64,000 bases of DNA, taken from the NCBI GenBank assembly GCA_934792625.1, contig CAKVON010000002.1, forward strand, positions 106,462-170,461. The letters are read 5' to 3'. How positions within the stretch are numbered: position 1 is the stretch's first letter; every line of letters starts with the position of its first letter. The stretch comes from an uncultured Atopobiaceae bacterium (GTDB lineage: Bacteria > Actinomycetota > Coriobacteriia > Coriobacteriales > Atopobiaceae). The notes under the pieces were generated by a model that saw only the letters and a list, made by a program, of their open reading frames with translations, did no database searches and had not been told where the DNA came from. Position numbers and translations under genes: made by a program. Positions 1-10,118 of this stretch are shown here, one piece after another.

Positions 1-1069
1 TGCCCTGCTCGATGGTGAACTCGATGTCCATCATGTCGCGGTAGTGCTCCTCGAGCTTGACGAAGATCTCGTCGAGCTGCTTGCCAGCCTCCTCGAGGCC
101 GGGAAGCTTCTTGAGGTCGGCGATAGGCTCGGTGTTGCGAATGCCCGCGACGACGTCCTCGCCCTGGGCGTTGACCAGGAAGTCGCCGTAGAACTCCTTG
201 GTGCCGTCAGCGGGGTTGCGCGTGAAGGCAACGCCGGTAGCAGAGGTCTCGCCCTTGTTGCCGAAGACCATGACCTGGACGTTGACCGCGGTGCCGAGGT
301 CGTCGGAAATCTTGTTCTGCTTGCGATAGATGATGGCGCGCTCGTTCATCCAAGAACCGAAGACGGCCTCGATGGCAAGGCGGAGCTGCAGCATCGGGTC
401 CTGCGGGAAGGAAGCGCGGCCGTCGGGGGCAACCTCAGGGTGAGCCTGGGAGTCGACGTTGACGGCGAAGATGTTCTTGAAGGTCTCGACAAGGTCCTTG
501 AGGTCGTTTGCATCGAGCTCGGTGTCGAGCTTGACGCCCTTCTCGGCCTTCTTCTCGTTGATGGCCTCCTCGAAGAGGTCGCCGTCGATGCCCATGACGA
601 CGTTGGAGAACATCTGGACGAAACGACGGTAGGAATCGTAGGCGAAGCGCTCGTTGCCGGTCTGCTTGATGAGGCCCTGGACAGAGATGTCGTTGAGACC
701 AAGGTTGAGAACCGTGTCCATCATGCCGGGCATCGAGAAGGGGGCACCGGAGCGGACGGAGACGAGCAGCGGATCCTCGGCGTCACCGAGCTTCTTGCCC
801 ATGCGCTGCTCGAGGTTCTCGCGAGCGGCGTCGATCTCGTCGAGGACGCCGTCCTCCCAGGTGTTGCCGGAGTTGGCATACTTGACGCAGGTCTGGCAGG
901 TGATCGAGAAGCCAGGAGGCACGGGAAGGCCAATCTTGGCCATCTCGGCGAGGTTGGCGCCCTTGCCGCCGACGATCCACTTGGCCTGCTCGACGGTCTC
1001 GCCGGCGGGCTCGGTGGCGTTGACGCCATCGATGCCGGCACCGAAGCGGTACACATGCTTTTCAGCCAT
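1..1069 (-). CDS. ppdK: pyruvate, phosphate dikinase, N-terminal part (cut by window edge)
   Basis: Interconverts pyruvate + ATP + Pi with PEP + AMP + PPi; cytoplasmic. Only the first 356 codons are present; the phosphohistidine and PEP-binding domains lie beyond the left edge. The ATP-binding domain is clear: GGKGANLAEM at about residues 34-43 and SVRSGAPFSMPGMMDT at 104-119, both typical of PPDK. The ATG at 1069 has a good ribosome binding site (GGAGGAG, about 6 bases before it). It lies 270 bp downstream of the gene for its own regulatory protein, on the same strand. Assignment is secure; partial only because of the window. Confidence 0.96.
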   Translation of the reverse strand, partial: MAEKHVYRFGAGIDGVNATEPAGETVEQAKWIVGGKGANLAEMAKIGLPVPPGFSITCQTCVKYANSGNTWEDGVLDEIDAARENLEQRMGKKLGDAEDPLLVSVRSGAPFSMPGMMDTVLNLGLNDISVQGLIKQTGNERFAYDSYRRFVQMFSNVVMGIDGDLFEEAINEKKAEKGVKLDTELDANDLKDLVETFKNIFAVNVDSQAHPEVAPDGRASFPQDPMLQLRLAIEAVFGSWMNERAIIYRKQNKISDDLGTAVNVQVMVFGNKGETSATGVAFTRNPADGTKEFYGDFLVNAQGEDVVAGIRNTEPIADLKKLPGLEEAGKQLDEIFVKLEEHYRDMMDIEFTIEQG

Positions 1070-1276
1070 TTGCACTCCTCCTGTCGGGCGTGTCGTACGA
1101 CACGCAATCCTTTTGGGCTACCCGTGGTATAAAGCCGCAGGCACCGGGTCGCCCGGTCACTTGTTCCATATTCATTTATGAAACCGGCAAAATGCATCGT
1201 TATTACGGAAGCGGCCTAAAAAGGACCGTGGGCGGGATAGTGCGTTTTACCCATGTTGCACGACCGCTACAAAGTT

Positions 1277-1300
1277 GGGGTCGCCCCGAGGGACGACCCC
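1277..1300 (-). terminator. inverted repeat between PDRP gene and ppdK
   Basis: Seven-base arms GGGGTCG (1277-1283) and CGACCCC (1294-1300) with a 10-base loop that is itself GC-rich. It lies between the PDRP stop and the ppdK start. On the minus strand the downstream T tract is poor, so it may be a weak terminator, an attenuator before ppdK, or a processing site. Confidence 0.4.
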
Positions 1301-1339
1301 AAAAATCACTCAAATTGCGCGAATTGCTGACGAGAAGTA

Positions 1340-2203
1340 CTAGGCCTCGGTACCAAGCGCCTCGATGTGCTCAATGATCTCGGCGGCAATCTCCTCGACG
1401 GCCTTACCTTCGGTATGGATGACCTTGCAGCCAAGCTTATCCATGAACTTGCGAGCACCATCCTGCTCGATGTCAATCTCCTGGGGATCGGCGTAAGAGC
1501 CGGCGATGGCAAACGCGGCATCGTCGGAGAGCCTGCTCTGTCGGACGGACGCAAGCGAGCTCGAAGGAGCGACGAGACCGAACACGCGGCCCTTCTCGAC
1601 ATCCTCGAGCTGCGCGGGCGGCTCGACGCCGAGCGCCAGGGGCACGTTTGCGACCTTGTAGCCGAGGAAGGAGAGGTACATGGACAGAGGGGTCTTTGAG
1701 GTGCGCGAGACACCCACCAGGACGATATCGGCATCCGTGAGGTCACCGGGGTTGTGTCCGTCGTCGTGGTTGACGAAGAACTCCATGGCCTCTGCGCGGC
1801 GCAGGTAACGCATGTCCACGTTGTGGATGGCGCCCGGGATGTTCTTGGGGGCAAGCCCGGTGAGGGTGGACAGGACCGAGATGGCCGGACCGAGAAGGTC
1901 GATCGAGGGAATGCCATGACGGTCGAGCTCGCGACGGACCTCGGAACGCAGGCCCGAGTCGACGATCGTGTGGAAAACCGCGGTCGGGACCTCGGGGTCG
2001 GCATTCTTGTCGAAGTAATGACGCACCTGCTCGACGGAATCCACCTTGGCGAGGCGTTCGATGCGGATGGCACCCGCAGGGAACTGGGCCGCGGCGGCAT
2101 TGACGACCTCGGTGGCCGTCTCGCCGAGCGAGTCGGAGATGATGTGGATGACGGGAACCTTCTCGTCGGGAGAACCATCAACGCGATCGAAGTTAGCCTT
2201 CAC
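1340..2203 (-). CDS. PPDK regulatory protein (bifunctional kinase/pyrophosphorylase, DUF299)
   Basis: Controls PPDK by ADP-dependent phosphorylation and Pi-dependent dephosphorylation of a threonine next to the catalytic histidine. Family length is about 270-300 residues; this has 287. The P-loop GVSRTSKT is at about residues 164-171, and the N-terminal IHIISDSLGETA is family-typical. Two in-frame GTG starts exist: 2212 directly abuts the GGAAAGG ribosome binding site, whereas 2203 is nine bases from it, so 2203 is preferred. It lies between glyS and ppdK; a glyQ-glyS-(regulator)-PDRP order is also known in Firmicutes. Its target is the next gene downstream. Confidence 0.93.
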   Translation of the reverse strand: MKANFDRVDGSPDEKVPVIHIISDSLGETATEVVNAAAAQFPAGAIRIERLAKVDSVEQVRHYFDKNADPEVPTAVFHTIVDSGLRSEVRRELDRHGIPSIDLLGPAISVLSTLTGLAPKNIPGAIHNVDMRYLRRAEAMEFFVNHDDGHNPGDLTDADIVLVGVSRTSKTPLSMYLSFLGYKVANVPLALGVEPPAQLEDVEKGRVFGLVAPSSSLASVRQSRLSDDAAFAIAGSYADPQEIDIEQDGARKFMDKLGCKVIHTEGKAVEEIAAEIIEHIEALGTEA

Positions 2204-2268
2204 GAATGCCACCCTTTCCGTCTTGGGTTACAGGAATCGGGACGAACTTTGTTGCACAGTTATACCAG

Positions 2269-4365
2269 TTAGCGCTTCCTCGCGAGCGCGCCGATGTCTG
2301 CAACTCCATCGAAGACGCGTGCGAACCTGTTGAGCAGACGGAGCCTGTTGTTTCGAACGGCCTCGTCCTCGTCCATGACGAGAACCTCGTCGAAGAACGT
2401 GTCAATCGGCTCGCGCAGGCCGGCGAGGTCAGCCAGCGCCGCCTCGTAGTCCCCAGCGGCAAGGTGCGCCTGGACGCTGGCCTCGCCCGCGTCGCAGGCG
2501 GCAAGCAGACTGGACTCGGCACCGCCAAGCGAGTCAGCGTCGACGTCGCAGCCAAGAGCGGCGTCGCCCAGGTGGGAGGCGCGGGCATAGGCGGTGGCCA
2601 GGTCATCGAACAGCTCGGGCTCGTCGGCGCGGGCGTCCTCGAGCGCATGGGCGCGACGGAGGAACTCAGTCGGATCGATGATGTCGGCAGAAGCAAGGGC
2701 CTCGATGGTGTCGGGGCGCACACCCTCGTCACGGGCGATGCTCGCAAGCCTGCCGGAGAAGAACGTGGCGACGTCGCCCGCGACCTTCTCGGCATCGAAC
2801 TCGACGCCCTGGGCAGCCAGCGCATCAAGCGCGCAGGCGATGAGGTCGCGGAGGGCGAACCGGGGAAGCGCCCTGAGAAGCGCGATGACGCCGATGGCAG
2901 AGCGGCGGACGGCAAACGGGTCGGAAGAGCCCGTGGGCGGCTCGTTAATGGCAAAGATGCCGCAGACGGTATCGAGCTTGTCGGAGAGGGCCACGAGCTT
3001 GCCGACAGTGCCGGAAGGCAGCTCGTCACCGGCAAAGCGCGGGCGATAGTGCTCGGCGATGGCCTCGCAGACCTCGGCGGGCTCGCCGGCGGCCTTGGCG
3101 TAATAGCCACCCATGACGCCCTGCTGGCTCGTGAACTCGACGACGGCCTGACTCACCAGGTCGGCCTTGGCAAGGTGGGCGGCGCGCACGGTCTTCTCGG
3201 CATCCTCGGCCGAAAGTCCGCAGAGCTCGGCGGCGCGACGGGAGATGGCCTCCATGCGCTCGACCTTCTGCAGGACGGTACCGAGCTTCTCCTGGAAAAC
3301 GACCTTGTTCAGACGGGACGCGAACTCGTCGAGGGAGACCTTGAGGTCCTCCTCGTAGAAGAACTTCGCGTCGTCCAGGCGGGCGCGAACGACGCGCTCG
3401 TTACCGTCGACGATGGTCGCCGAGCAGTCGGGGTCGCCGTTGGAGACGACGACGAACTCTCGGGTGAGGTTGCCGTCACGGTCGTAGATCGGGAAGTAAC
3501 GCTGGTTGGAGAGCATGGACTCGCAGATGATCTCGTGCGGGACGTCCAGGAACTCCTCGTCGAACTTGCCGACAAGCACGGTAGGCCACTCGCAGAGGTT
3601 GACGACCTCGTCGAAGGTCTTCTTGGGGGTGTCGACGTGAGCGCCGTCACGCTCGGCCTCGACCTGGGCGATCTGCTCGCGGATCACACGGACGCGCTCT
3701 TCGGCCATGCGGACGCCAGCCGCCTCGAGCACGGATTCGTAGTCCTCGGGGCAGGCGACGACGTGCTCGCCGGGACCAAGGACGCGGTGGCCGCGGGTGA
3801 CGTTGGAGCTGGTGACGTCGGCGTAGGAGACGGGCACGACCTCACTGCCGAGAAGTGCGCAGATCCAGCGGACCGGTCGAACGAAGGTGGCGTGCTCGGA
3901 CCCCCAGCGCTGGCTGCGATAGTTGGGCCACTGCAGGCTGGCAATGACGTCCTGGGAGACCTTGGTCAGAATGGGGGTGGCGGGACGCGACTCGACGTTC
4001 TTCTCGGCAAAGACGTACTCGCGACCGTCGGAGTCCTCGCGGCGAACAAGGTCGGCCGCGTCGACACCGAACTTGCGACCAAAGCCGATCGCGGCCTTGG
4101 CAGGGTTGCCGTCGGCATCAAACGCAATGTTGGCCGCGGGGCCACGCTTGACCTCGTGGACCTCGTCGGTCTGCGTGGCGACATCGGACACGATGGCGGC
4201 GAGGCGACGCGGCGTCGAAAGGACGCGCACGTCGCCGTGGGCCAGGCCGGCCTCGTCAAGGCCGGCAGCGACCATCTTGCCGAGCTGCTTGACGGCGTTG
4301 ATGAGCGGGGCGGAAGGCATCTCCTCGGTGCCAATCTCCAGCAGGAAGCTCTTGGTCTGTGCCAT
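2269..4365 (-). CDS. glyS: glycine--tRNA ligase beta subunit
   Basis: Beta subunit of the alpha2beta2 bacterial glycyl-tRNA synthetase; binds and positions tRNA(Gly) for charging by the alpha subunit. 698 residues, normal for the family. It opens with FLLEIGTEEMPSA, the hallmark N-terminus, and ends with the helical DALR-type anticodon-binding region. The start ATG follows the glyQ stop directly (TAGATG), so the two are translationally coupled. About 65 bp separate it from the PDRP gene downstream. Confidence 0.97.
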   Translation of the reverse strand: MAQTKSFLLEIGTEEMPSAPLINAVKQLGKMVAAGLDEAGLAHGDVRVLSTPRRLAAIVSDVATQTDEVHEVKRGPAANIAFDADGNPAKAAIGFGRKFGVDAADLVRREDSDGREYVFAEKNVESRPATPILTKVSQDVIASLQWPNYRSQRWGSEHATFVRPVRWICALLGSEVVPVSYADVTSSNVTRGHRVLGPGEHVVACPEDYESVLEAAGVRMAEERVRVIREQIAQVEAERDGAHVDTPKKTFDEVVNLCEWPTVLVGKFDEEFLDVPHEIICESMLSNQRYFPIYDRDGNLTREFVVVSNGDPDCSATIVDGNERVVRARLDDAKFFYEEDLKVSLDEFASRLNKVVFQEKLGTVLQKVERMEAISRRAAELCGLSAEDAEKTVRAAHLAKADLVSQAVVEFTSQQGVMGGYYAKAAGEPAEVCEAIAEHYRPRFAGDELPSGTVGKLVALSDKLDTVCGIFAINEPPTGSSDPFAVRRSAIGVIALLRALPRFALRDLIACALDALAAQGVEFDAEKVAGDVATFFSGRLASIARDEGVRPDTIEALASADIIDPTEFLRRAHALEDARADEPELFDDLATAYARASHLGDAALGCDVDADSLGGAESSLLAACDAGEASVQAHLAAGDYEAALADLAGLREPIDTFFDEVLVMDEDEAVRNNRLRLLNRFARVFDGVADIGALARKR

Positions 4366-5274
4366 CTAGGCCACCTCCCCCTTCTTGGCGTCGTCGTCGC
4401 AGGCGGCAACCTCGGCCATGTAGGCCTCGCAGCACGCCTTGGCGACGGTGCGGACGCGCAGGATGTAGTTAGCTCGCTCGACCGCGGAGAGGGCACCTCG
4501 GCTGTCGAGCAGGTTGAACGCGTGACTGCACTTCATGACGCAGTCGTACGCGGGAAGCGGCAGGTGCGCCTCGAGGCAGCTGTGGCACTCGCGCTCGTAG
4601 TCGTCGAACTTCTGGCGCATCATCTCAACGTTGGCGACCTCGAAGTTGTAGGCGCTGAACTCGCGCTCGTTCTCGAGGAAGACCTCGCCGTAGGTCATGG
4701 GCGTGCCGTCGGGCAGGTAGCTCCAGACGAGGTCGTAGACGGAGTTGACGCCCTGGGCATACATGGCGATGCGCTCGAGGCCGTAGGTGATCTCGACAGG
4801 AACGGGATCGACCTCGATGCCGCCGACCTGCTGGAAGTACGTGAACTGCGTGACCTCCATGCCGTTGAGCCAAACCTCCCAGCCAAGGCCCCAGGCGCCC
4901 AGGGTCGGACTCTCCCAGTCATCCTCGACAAAGCGGACGTCGTGGTCGGCGGGATCGAGGCCGATGGCCGCGAGCGAGCCGAGATAGAGCTCCTGGGAGT
5001 CGACGGGCGACGGCTTGAGAAGGACCTGGAACTGGTAGTAGTGCTGCAGGCGGTTGGGGTTCTCGCCATAGCGGCCGTCGGCGGGACGGCGGCACGGCTG
5101 CGGGTAGCAGGTGCGCCAGGCCGCGGGGCCAAGCGAGCGCAGCGTGGTGGCGGTGTGGAAGGTGCCGGCGCCGACCTCGCTGTCGTACGGCTGCATGACG
5201 GTGCAACCCTGCTGCGCCCAATAGTGCTCGAGCGCGAGAATCATGTCTTGGAACGTCAGGGGCTTGTCGCTCAT
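4366..5274 (-). CDS. glyQ: glycine--tRNA ligase alpha subunit
   Basis: Catalytic alpha subunit of heterotetrameric GlyRS; 302 residues, usual length. The sequence begins [19 protein letters not shown] and contains [18 protein letters not shown], typical of class II GlyQ. The ATG at 5274 is preferred over an upstream in-frame start at 5331 because GGAGGAG lies about 9 bases before it and family homology begins there; the longer frame runs through the lepB terminator. First gene of glyQ-glyS-PDRP-ppdK. Confidence 0.96.
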   Translation of the reverse strand: MSDKPLTFQDMILALEHYWAQQGCTVMQPYDSEVGAGTFHTATTLRSLGPAAWRTCYPQPCRRPADGRYGENPNRLQHYYQFQVLLKPSPVDSQELYLGSLAAIGLDPADHDVRFVEDDWESPTLGAWGLGWEVWLNGMEVTQFTYFQQVGGIEVDPVPVEITYGLERIAMYAQGVNSVYDLVWSYLPDGTPMTYGEVFLENEREFSAYNFEVANVEMMRQKFDDYERECHSCLEAHLPLPAYDCVMKCSHAFNLLDSRGALSAVERANYILRVRTVAKACCEAYMAEVAACDDDAKKGEVA

Positions 5275-5317
5275 GACCGAAAATCTCCTCCCAAGAAGCG
5301 GGCTAACGAACGTGGAT

Positions 5318-5346
5318 GGGCCTTGCGGCACTATGCCGCAAGGCCC
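5318..5346 (-). terminator. strong hairpin after lepB
   Basis: Perfect 13-bp stem (5318-5330 with 5334-5346) and a 3-base loop, starting at the base next to the lepB stop codon. It separates the rpsP-lepB operon from glyQ. There is no long T tract on the minus strand, so termination may be partial or factor-assisted. Confidence 0.6.
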
Positions 5347-5886
5347 CTAAAGCATACTCGCATCCGAGGGCGGCCAGAAGATGAACAGCGCCCTCGAGCT
5401 GACGGAGTGAAGCGGAACGGGACCAAAGTAGCGCGAGTCGAGCGAGTCGGTCCTGTTGTCGCCCATGACCCACACGTAGCCCTCGGGCACCGTGTAGGGA
5501 TAGCTGATGCCGCCCTGGACGGCGCAAACGTCCAGCGGCTCGGAGGGCTCGCCGTTGACATAGGGCTCGTCGAGCTTCTTACCGTCGACATAGACCGACC
5601 CGTCACGCAAGTCGACGGACTGGCCACCGGTCGCGATGACGCGCTTGATGAGCGTGACCCCCGGCTCGGCGGGACTGTCGAAGGTGATCACCTCGCCGGC
5701 CTGCGGCGTGCGGGTCAGATAGGTGATCTTCTCCCCCACCAGCCGGTCCTCGAGCTTGATGGTCGGAAGCATCGATCCCGTGGGCACGATGTAGGGCTCC
5801 GCGACGAACGTGCGGATGAGAAGTGCGACCGCCACGGCAAGCGTGACAACAATGAAATAGCGAACGACGCTCGACACTGTCTTCAT
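5347..5886 (-). CDS. lepB: signal peptidase I
   Basis: Membrane serine protease that removes signal peptides of Sec/Tat exported proteins. 179 residues, the short Gram-positive type. One N-terminal membrane segment (about residues 8-25) is followed by the catalytic Ser38 in PTGSMLPT and the general-base Lys81 in LIKRVI; the conserved MGDNRTDSLDSR box is present. The start ATG at 5886 shares a base with the trmD stop (TGATG) and has GGGGAGG upstream; a longer in-frame start at 6033 lies inside trmD and is rejected. Last gene of the rpsP operon. Confidence 0.95.
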   Translation of the reverse strand: MKTVSSVVRYFIVVTLAVAVALLIRTFVAEPYIVPTGSMLPTIKLEDRLVGEKITYLTRTPQAGEVITFDSPAEPGVTLIKRVIATGGQSVDLRDGSVYVDGKKLDEPYVNGEPSEPLDVCAVQGGISYPYTVPEGYVWVMGDNRTDSLDSRYFGPVPLHSVSSRALFIFWPPSDASML

Positions 5887-6650
5887 CACGCATCGGCCTC
5901 CCCCGTGCGTCCGAGGTCGGCCTTTGCGACCACCGTGCGGGCGAACTCGACCTCTTCGGGCGTAAGGCCAGCAGACTCGAGAAGGTCGGGCCTCAGCAAC
6001 GCGGTCCTCTCGATGGCGTTTGCGCGGCGCCACGCATCGACCTTCGCATGGTCGCCCGACAGAAGAACTTCTGGAACTGACATTCCGCGATACTCCGACG
6101 GCCTCGTGTACTGGGCGTACTCGAGCAGCCCAGAAGAGAAGGACTCGTCTTGCGCACTCATCTCGTCACCCAGGGCACCAGGCAGAAGTCGAACCACGGA
6201 GTCGATGACCACAAGCGCGGCAAGCTCCCCGCCCGTGAGAACGTAGTCGCCAAGCGATATGGTCTCGTCGGCGAGCGCGTAGGCGCGCTCGTCGATGCCC
6301 TCGTAGCGACCGCACACAAACAAGACGCGGTCCTCTCGCGAGAGCCTCTCGGCGACGGACTGGTCGAAGGGGGTGCCGCACGGGGTGAAGAAGACGACAT
6401 GCGGACGGGACCCCTCGGCGGAAATGTCGTCAAGCGCCTCGTATATCGGCGCGGGCTTCATGAGCATGCCCTGGCCGCCACCGAAGGGCGCGTCATCAAC
6501 GGTCCTGTGGCGGTCGTGCGTCCAGTCGCGCAAATCATGCGCCCTGAACTCGAATATGCCCCGCTCACGGGCGCGACCCATGATCGAGGCTGACAGGTAC
6601 GAATCGAAGACCTCGGGGAACACCGAGAGGACCTCGTAGAGCTTTGACAT
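5886..6650 (-). CDS. trmD: tRNA (guanine37-N1)-methyltransferase
   Basis: Methylates G37 next to the anticodon of a subset of tRNAs using S-adenosylmethionine, preventing +1 frameshifts. SPOUT/trefoil-knot family. 254 residues, as expected. Motifs seen: DDAPFGGGQGM (about 52-62), CGRYEGIDER (about 113-122) and SLGDYVLTGGELA (about 131-143). Sits in the conserved order rpsP-khpA-rimM-trmD and overlaps lepB by one base. Confidence 0.97.
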   Translation of the reverse strand: MSKLYEVLSVFPEVFDSYLSASIMGRARERGIFEFRAHDLRDWTHDRHRTVDDAPFGGGQGMLMKPAPIYEALDDISAEGSRPHVVFFTPCGTPFDQSVAERLSREDRVLFVCGRYEGIDERAYALADETISLGDYVLTGGELAALVVIDSVVRLLPGALGDEMSAQDESFSSGLLEYAQYTRPSEYRGMSVPEVLLSGDHAKVDAWRRANAIERTALLRPDLLESAGLTPEEVEFARTVVAKADLGRTGEADA

Positions 6651-6679
6651 GCTTTCCTCCAGAAAGCCGATCGCCTGCG

Positions 6680-7198
6680 TCAGTCGGACGCGCCGACGAG
6701 CCCGTCCGGAAGATCGACGTGCAAGACGCCCTCATCGTCGATGCCCAACACGAGATCGGGCACGGCAGGCACGAGAGTCTCGCCAGGCTCGCCGCGAACG
6801 ACCCAGATATCGTTGACGGGGCCCCTCATGACCTCCTCGACAAGGCCAATGTCGCCGTAGGCCTCGTCCATGACGGAAAGGCCGATGAGACCATCGGCGT
6901 CGAGCAGCTCGATGTCGTCGGGCAGGTCGGCATCACGCGCGAGAAGGGTCTTGCCCACAATCGCCTCGGCGGACGTGAGGTCATCACAGCCGGTAAGGCT
7001 GACGAGCTGCGCGGTATCCCCGTCGCCAGCGGAGCAGACACGCCTCCACCTGGGACCCTTGAGCTCGGGAGGGACGACGCAAACGTCCAGTCCCTCGTGC
7101 AGAAGAAGGGGAAGGCCGCCGACGGGAACCGTCACGACCTCCCCCTTTTTGCCATGTGTCTTTGAGACCGTGGCTATGGCACGAAGCTCCTCGTACAC
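6680..7198 (-). CDS. rimM: ribosome maturation factor RimM
   Basis: Binds ribosomal protein S19 and helps 30S head maturation. 172 residues: an N-terminal RimM domain (IATVSKTHGKKGEV) followed by a PRC-barrel domain (around DAYGDIGLVEEVM). Starts with GTG at 7198, ten bases after the khpA stop. Context between khpA and trmD supports the call. Confidence 0.93.
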   Translation of the reverse strand: MYEELRAIATVSKTHGKKGEVVTVPVGGLPLLLHEGLDVCVVPPELKGPRWRRVCSAGDGDTAQLVSLTGCDDLTSAEAIVGKTLLARDADLPDDIELLDADGLIGLSVMDEAYGDIGLVEEVMRGPVNDIWVVRGEPGETLVPAVPDLVLGIDDEGVLHVDLPDGLVGASD

Positions 7199-7207
7199 GG
7201 ATGTGCC

Positions 7208-7507
7208 CTAGCCCAGGACTTCCACGTCGACAGAGGTGCCGACGCGCTGGCCGAGCGCACGGGCGATCGTGCGAATGGCTTTAATGGTGCGACCACGACG
7301 GCCGATGACCTTGCCGGCATCGGCTTCGTCGCAGCTGACCTCGATCAGGGTGCCATCATCGCCGTCGGTGACGTCGAGCGACACGGAGTCGACATCGTCA
7401 ACCAAGCCGCACACGACGTACTCGACGAGATCGGCGACCTTGTCGGAGGGCAGCTCGGCCTCGACGGCCTCGTCGGTCTCCTCGGCCTCGATCCTCTCGG
7501 GATCCAT
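7208..7507 (-). CDS. khpA: KH-domain RNA-binding protein KhpA
   Basis: Small single-KH-domain RNA-binding protein, known in Gram-positives to act with KhpB in cell-elongation and RNA control. 99 residues. The GxxG loop is visible in GKVIGRRGRTIKAIR (about 66-80). The N-terminal 20 residues are acidic and longer than in the minimal ~75-residue family form. It follows rpsP by 3 bases. Confidence 0.9.
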   Translation of the reverse strand: MDPERIEAEETDEAVEAELPSDKVADLVEYVVCGLVDDVDSVSLDVTDGDDGTLIEVSCDEADAGKVIGRRGRTIKAIRTIARALGQRVGTSVDVEVLG

Positions 7508-7510
7508 GCG

Positions 7511-7846
7511 CTACTCGGCAGACTCGGCAGCAGCGGCCTCGGCAGCCTCGGCGTCCTTGGCGATCTGCTTCTTGGACTTCTTGGCCTTCTTCTCGGGCTC
7601 GGGAGCATCACCACGGGCGATGTCGATGAGGTGAGAGACGGCGTTGGTCGGCTGGGCGCCCTTGGCGATCCAGGCGTCGACCTTCTCGAGGTCCAGCTCG
7701 ATGGTCTTCGGGTTGGTCAGCGGGTTGTAGCGGCCGACCAGCTCGATGTAGCGACCGTCGCGGGGCATACGGCCGTCAGCGACGACGACGCGGTAGTACG
7801 GACGCTTCTTGGCACCGTGACGGGCCAGACGAATCTTGACTGCCAA
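7511..7846 (-). CDS. rpsP: 30S ribosomal protein S16
   Basis: Small-subunit ribosomal protein needed for 30S assembly. 111 residues; core [18 protein letters not shown] is diagnostic. A lysine/alanine/glutamate-rich C-terminal tail (about residues 83-111) extends beyond the ~80-residue core. Starts with an uncommon TTG at 7846, with GGAGGAG six bases upstream; no ATG or GTG fits. First gene of rpsP-khpA-rimM-trmD-lepB. Confidence 0.97.
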   Translation of the reverse strand: MAVKIRLARHGAKKRPYYRVVVADGRMPRDGRYIELVGRYNPLTNPKTIELDLEKVDAWIAKGAQPTNAVSHLIDIARGDAPEPEKKAKKSKKQIAKDAEAAEAAAAESAE

Positions 7847-8117
7847 TTAAAACTCCTCCAGACGTGCGGCGCGAGTATTAGGGATGTTCGCCGCGTAGCC
7901 ACATAAAGCAGCTGATAATGATAGGACAAAGGACGCATGCTGAGAAGTGCGAATTTTGTGAAACGGTGAATGCCCAAGCATTCGAAACAGCATGTCTCAC
8001 CTCGCTTTAAGAGGTAATTCAGAGATTTGGGTACCATAGTTTTAAGCAACATGAGTATACGTTGCCAGGACGCATCCGCGTCCAACGACCACAACACGGA
8101 GCGTGGGGAGCCAAAAG

Positions 8118-8807
<690 letters not shown>

Positions 8808-8842
8808 GCTGTTAGGGTCCCAGCCGCGTCCCCGGAGGCCAC

Positions 8843-10099
8843 ATGCTCAAGAGACTGAGAAGGTCGTTCACGGCGATCACCTGCGCCCTGCTTGGATTTG
8901 TCATCCTGGTGATTCTCGGCACGTCGTTGTTCACGTCGTACACGACGCTGCGCGACAGCGTCACGAAAGCACTCGAGAGCTCGCTCGAGTCCACGGTCTA
9001 CGAGCCACCCACCCTGGGAATCCGCGAAAGGGGCGAACGGGAGCCTGGCTCCACACATGTCCTTCTCGCAAGGGTTGTCGTCTCCCCTGCAGGCGACGTC
9101 TCGAAGATGAACGAGTTTGCCGCCGACGTCGACGACGACACGCTGTCGGAGATCGTCTCGACGGCCCTGTCCAACCAGAATTTCACCTTCTACTCGACGC
9201 ACACCCATCTGGCCTGGGCCTCGAAAACCCAAAGGGGCGTGACGAGCATCGCCATCGCCGACACCACGGCCGTCGACGAGGCCATCAAGCGCCAGCTGCT
9301 CAATGATGTCGCCCTGTTCATCGGCCTCATGAGCGCCTCGTTCTTCGCTTGCTGGGAGCTATCCGCCTGGGCGCTGCGCCCGGTCGAGCGCTCCTGGGAG
9401 CAGCAGCGCCGCTTCGTCGCGGACGCCTCGCACGAGCTCAAGACCCCGCTCGCGGTGATCCTCGCGAACATGCAGATCCTCTCGAAGCAGAACTCGGGTA
9501 TCGACGACGACGCCAGGCGTTGGGTCGAGAGCACCTCCGAGGAGGCGGGACGCATGCGCAGCCTGGTCGAAGGCCTGCTCGAGCTTGCCAGAAGCGAGGA
9601 CGCAGCCGAGTCTCGCAACCATGCCAACCAGGAGAGGTTCGTCCTGTCCGAGCTCGTCGAAGGGGTCACGCTCCAGTACGACGCGGTCGCCTTCGAGTCG
9701 GGCACGTCCATCAGCTCGGAGATCACTCCGAAGATTGCCGTCAAGGGAAGCGCCGAGGAGCTCGAGCGAATGTTCAAGACGTTGCTTGACAACGCCCTCA
9801 AGTATGCTGAGAAGGGCACCGAGGTCCGCGTTCGGCTCACGCGCGAGGGAGCTCGCGCGATCTTCTCGGTAACCAACTTTGGCGAGCCCATCCCCGAGTC
9901 GGACCTTTCCCACGTCTTCGAACGCTTTTACCGCTCCGACAAGGCGCGCACGTCGGGCGCGCCTGGCGAGGCGGCGAGCTTTGGCCTGGGACTTGCCATC
10001 GCGAAGAGCATCGTCGAGGCCAACGAGGGTACCATCACGGCCACGAGCGACCGCGAGAATGGCACCACCTTCACGGTTTCGCTTCCCACCTGCCTGTAG
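8843..10099 (+). CDS. membrane sensor histidine kinase
   Basis: Partner of the preceding regulator. 418 residues: transmembrane segment 1 (about 10-33), an extracytoplasmic sensor of about 120 residues, transmembrane segment 2 (about 154-178), then almost directly the phospho-acceptor H box (DASHELKTP, His197), and the ATPase with N box LLDNALKYA and G box GLGLAIAK. There is little or no HAMP domain. Good GGAGG site upstream. The ligand cannot be inferred. Confidence 0.92.
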   Translation: MLKRLRRSFTAITCALLGFVILVILGTSLFTSYTTLRDSVTKALESSLESTVYEPPTLGIRERGEREPGSTHVLLARVVVSPAGDVSKMNEFAADVDDDTLSEIVSTALSNQNFTFYSTHTHLAWASKTQRGVTSIAIADTTAVDEAIKRQLLNDVALFIGLMSASFFACWELSAWALRPVERSWEQQRRFVADASHELKTPLAVILANMQILSKQNSGIDDDARRWVESTSEEAGRMRSLVEGLLELARSEDAAESRNHANQERFVLSELVEGVTLQYDAVAFESGTSISSEITPKIAVKGSAEELERMFKTLLDNALKYAEKGTEVRVRLTREGARAIFSVTNFGEPIPESDLSHVFERFYRSDKARTSGAPGEAASFGLGLAIAKSIVEANEGTITATSDRENGTTFTVSLPTCL

Positions 10100-10106
10100 G
10101 CCCGCA

Positions 10107-10112
10107 TATACT
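10107..10112 (+). promoter_or_regulatory. candidate -10 box for a leaderless dinB transcript
   Basis: TATACT ends six bases before the dinB ATG, and no ribosome binding site is visible in front of that ATG. This suggests a leaderless mRNA started here, or else translation coupled to the kinase 16 bp upstream. No convincing -35 box is seen. Confidence 0.3.
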
Positions 10113-10118
10113 CGGGTC

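Noticed and set aside
2206..6246. 1346-codon open frame on the plus strand opposite glyS, glyQ, lepB and trmD
   Set aside because: It mirrors the GC-rich third positions of the minus-strand genes; the opposite strand has five well-recognised proteins and the plus reading is low-complexity Leu/Gly/Val/Asp with no motif.
10050..10118. LexA operator in front of dinB
   Set aside because: I looked for an actinobacterial SOS box (CGAAC-N4-GTTCG type) and saw none.
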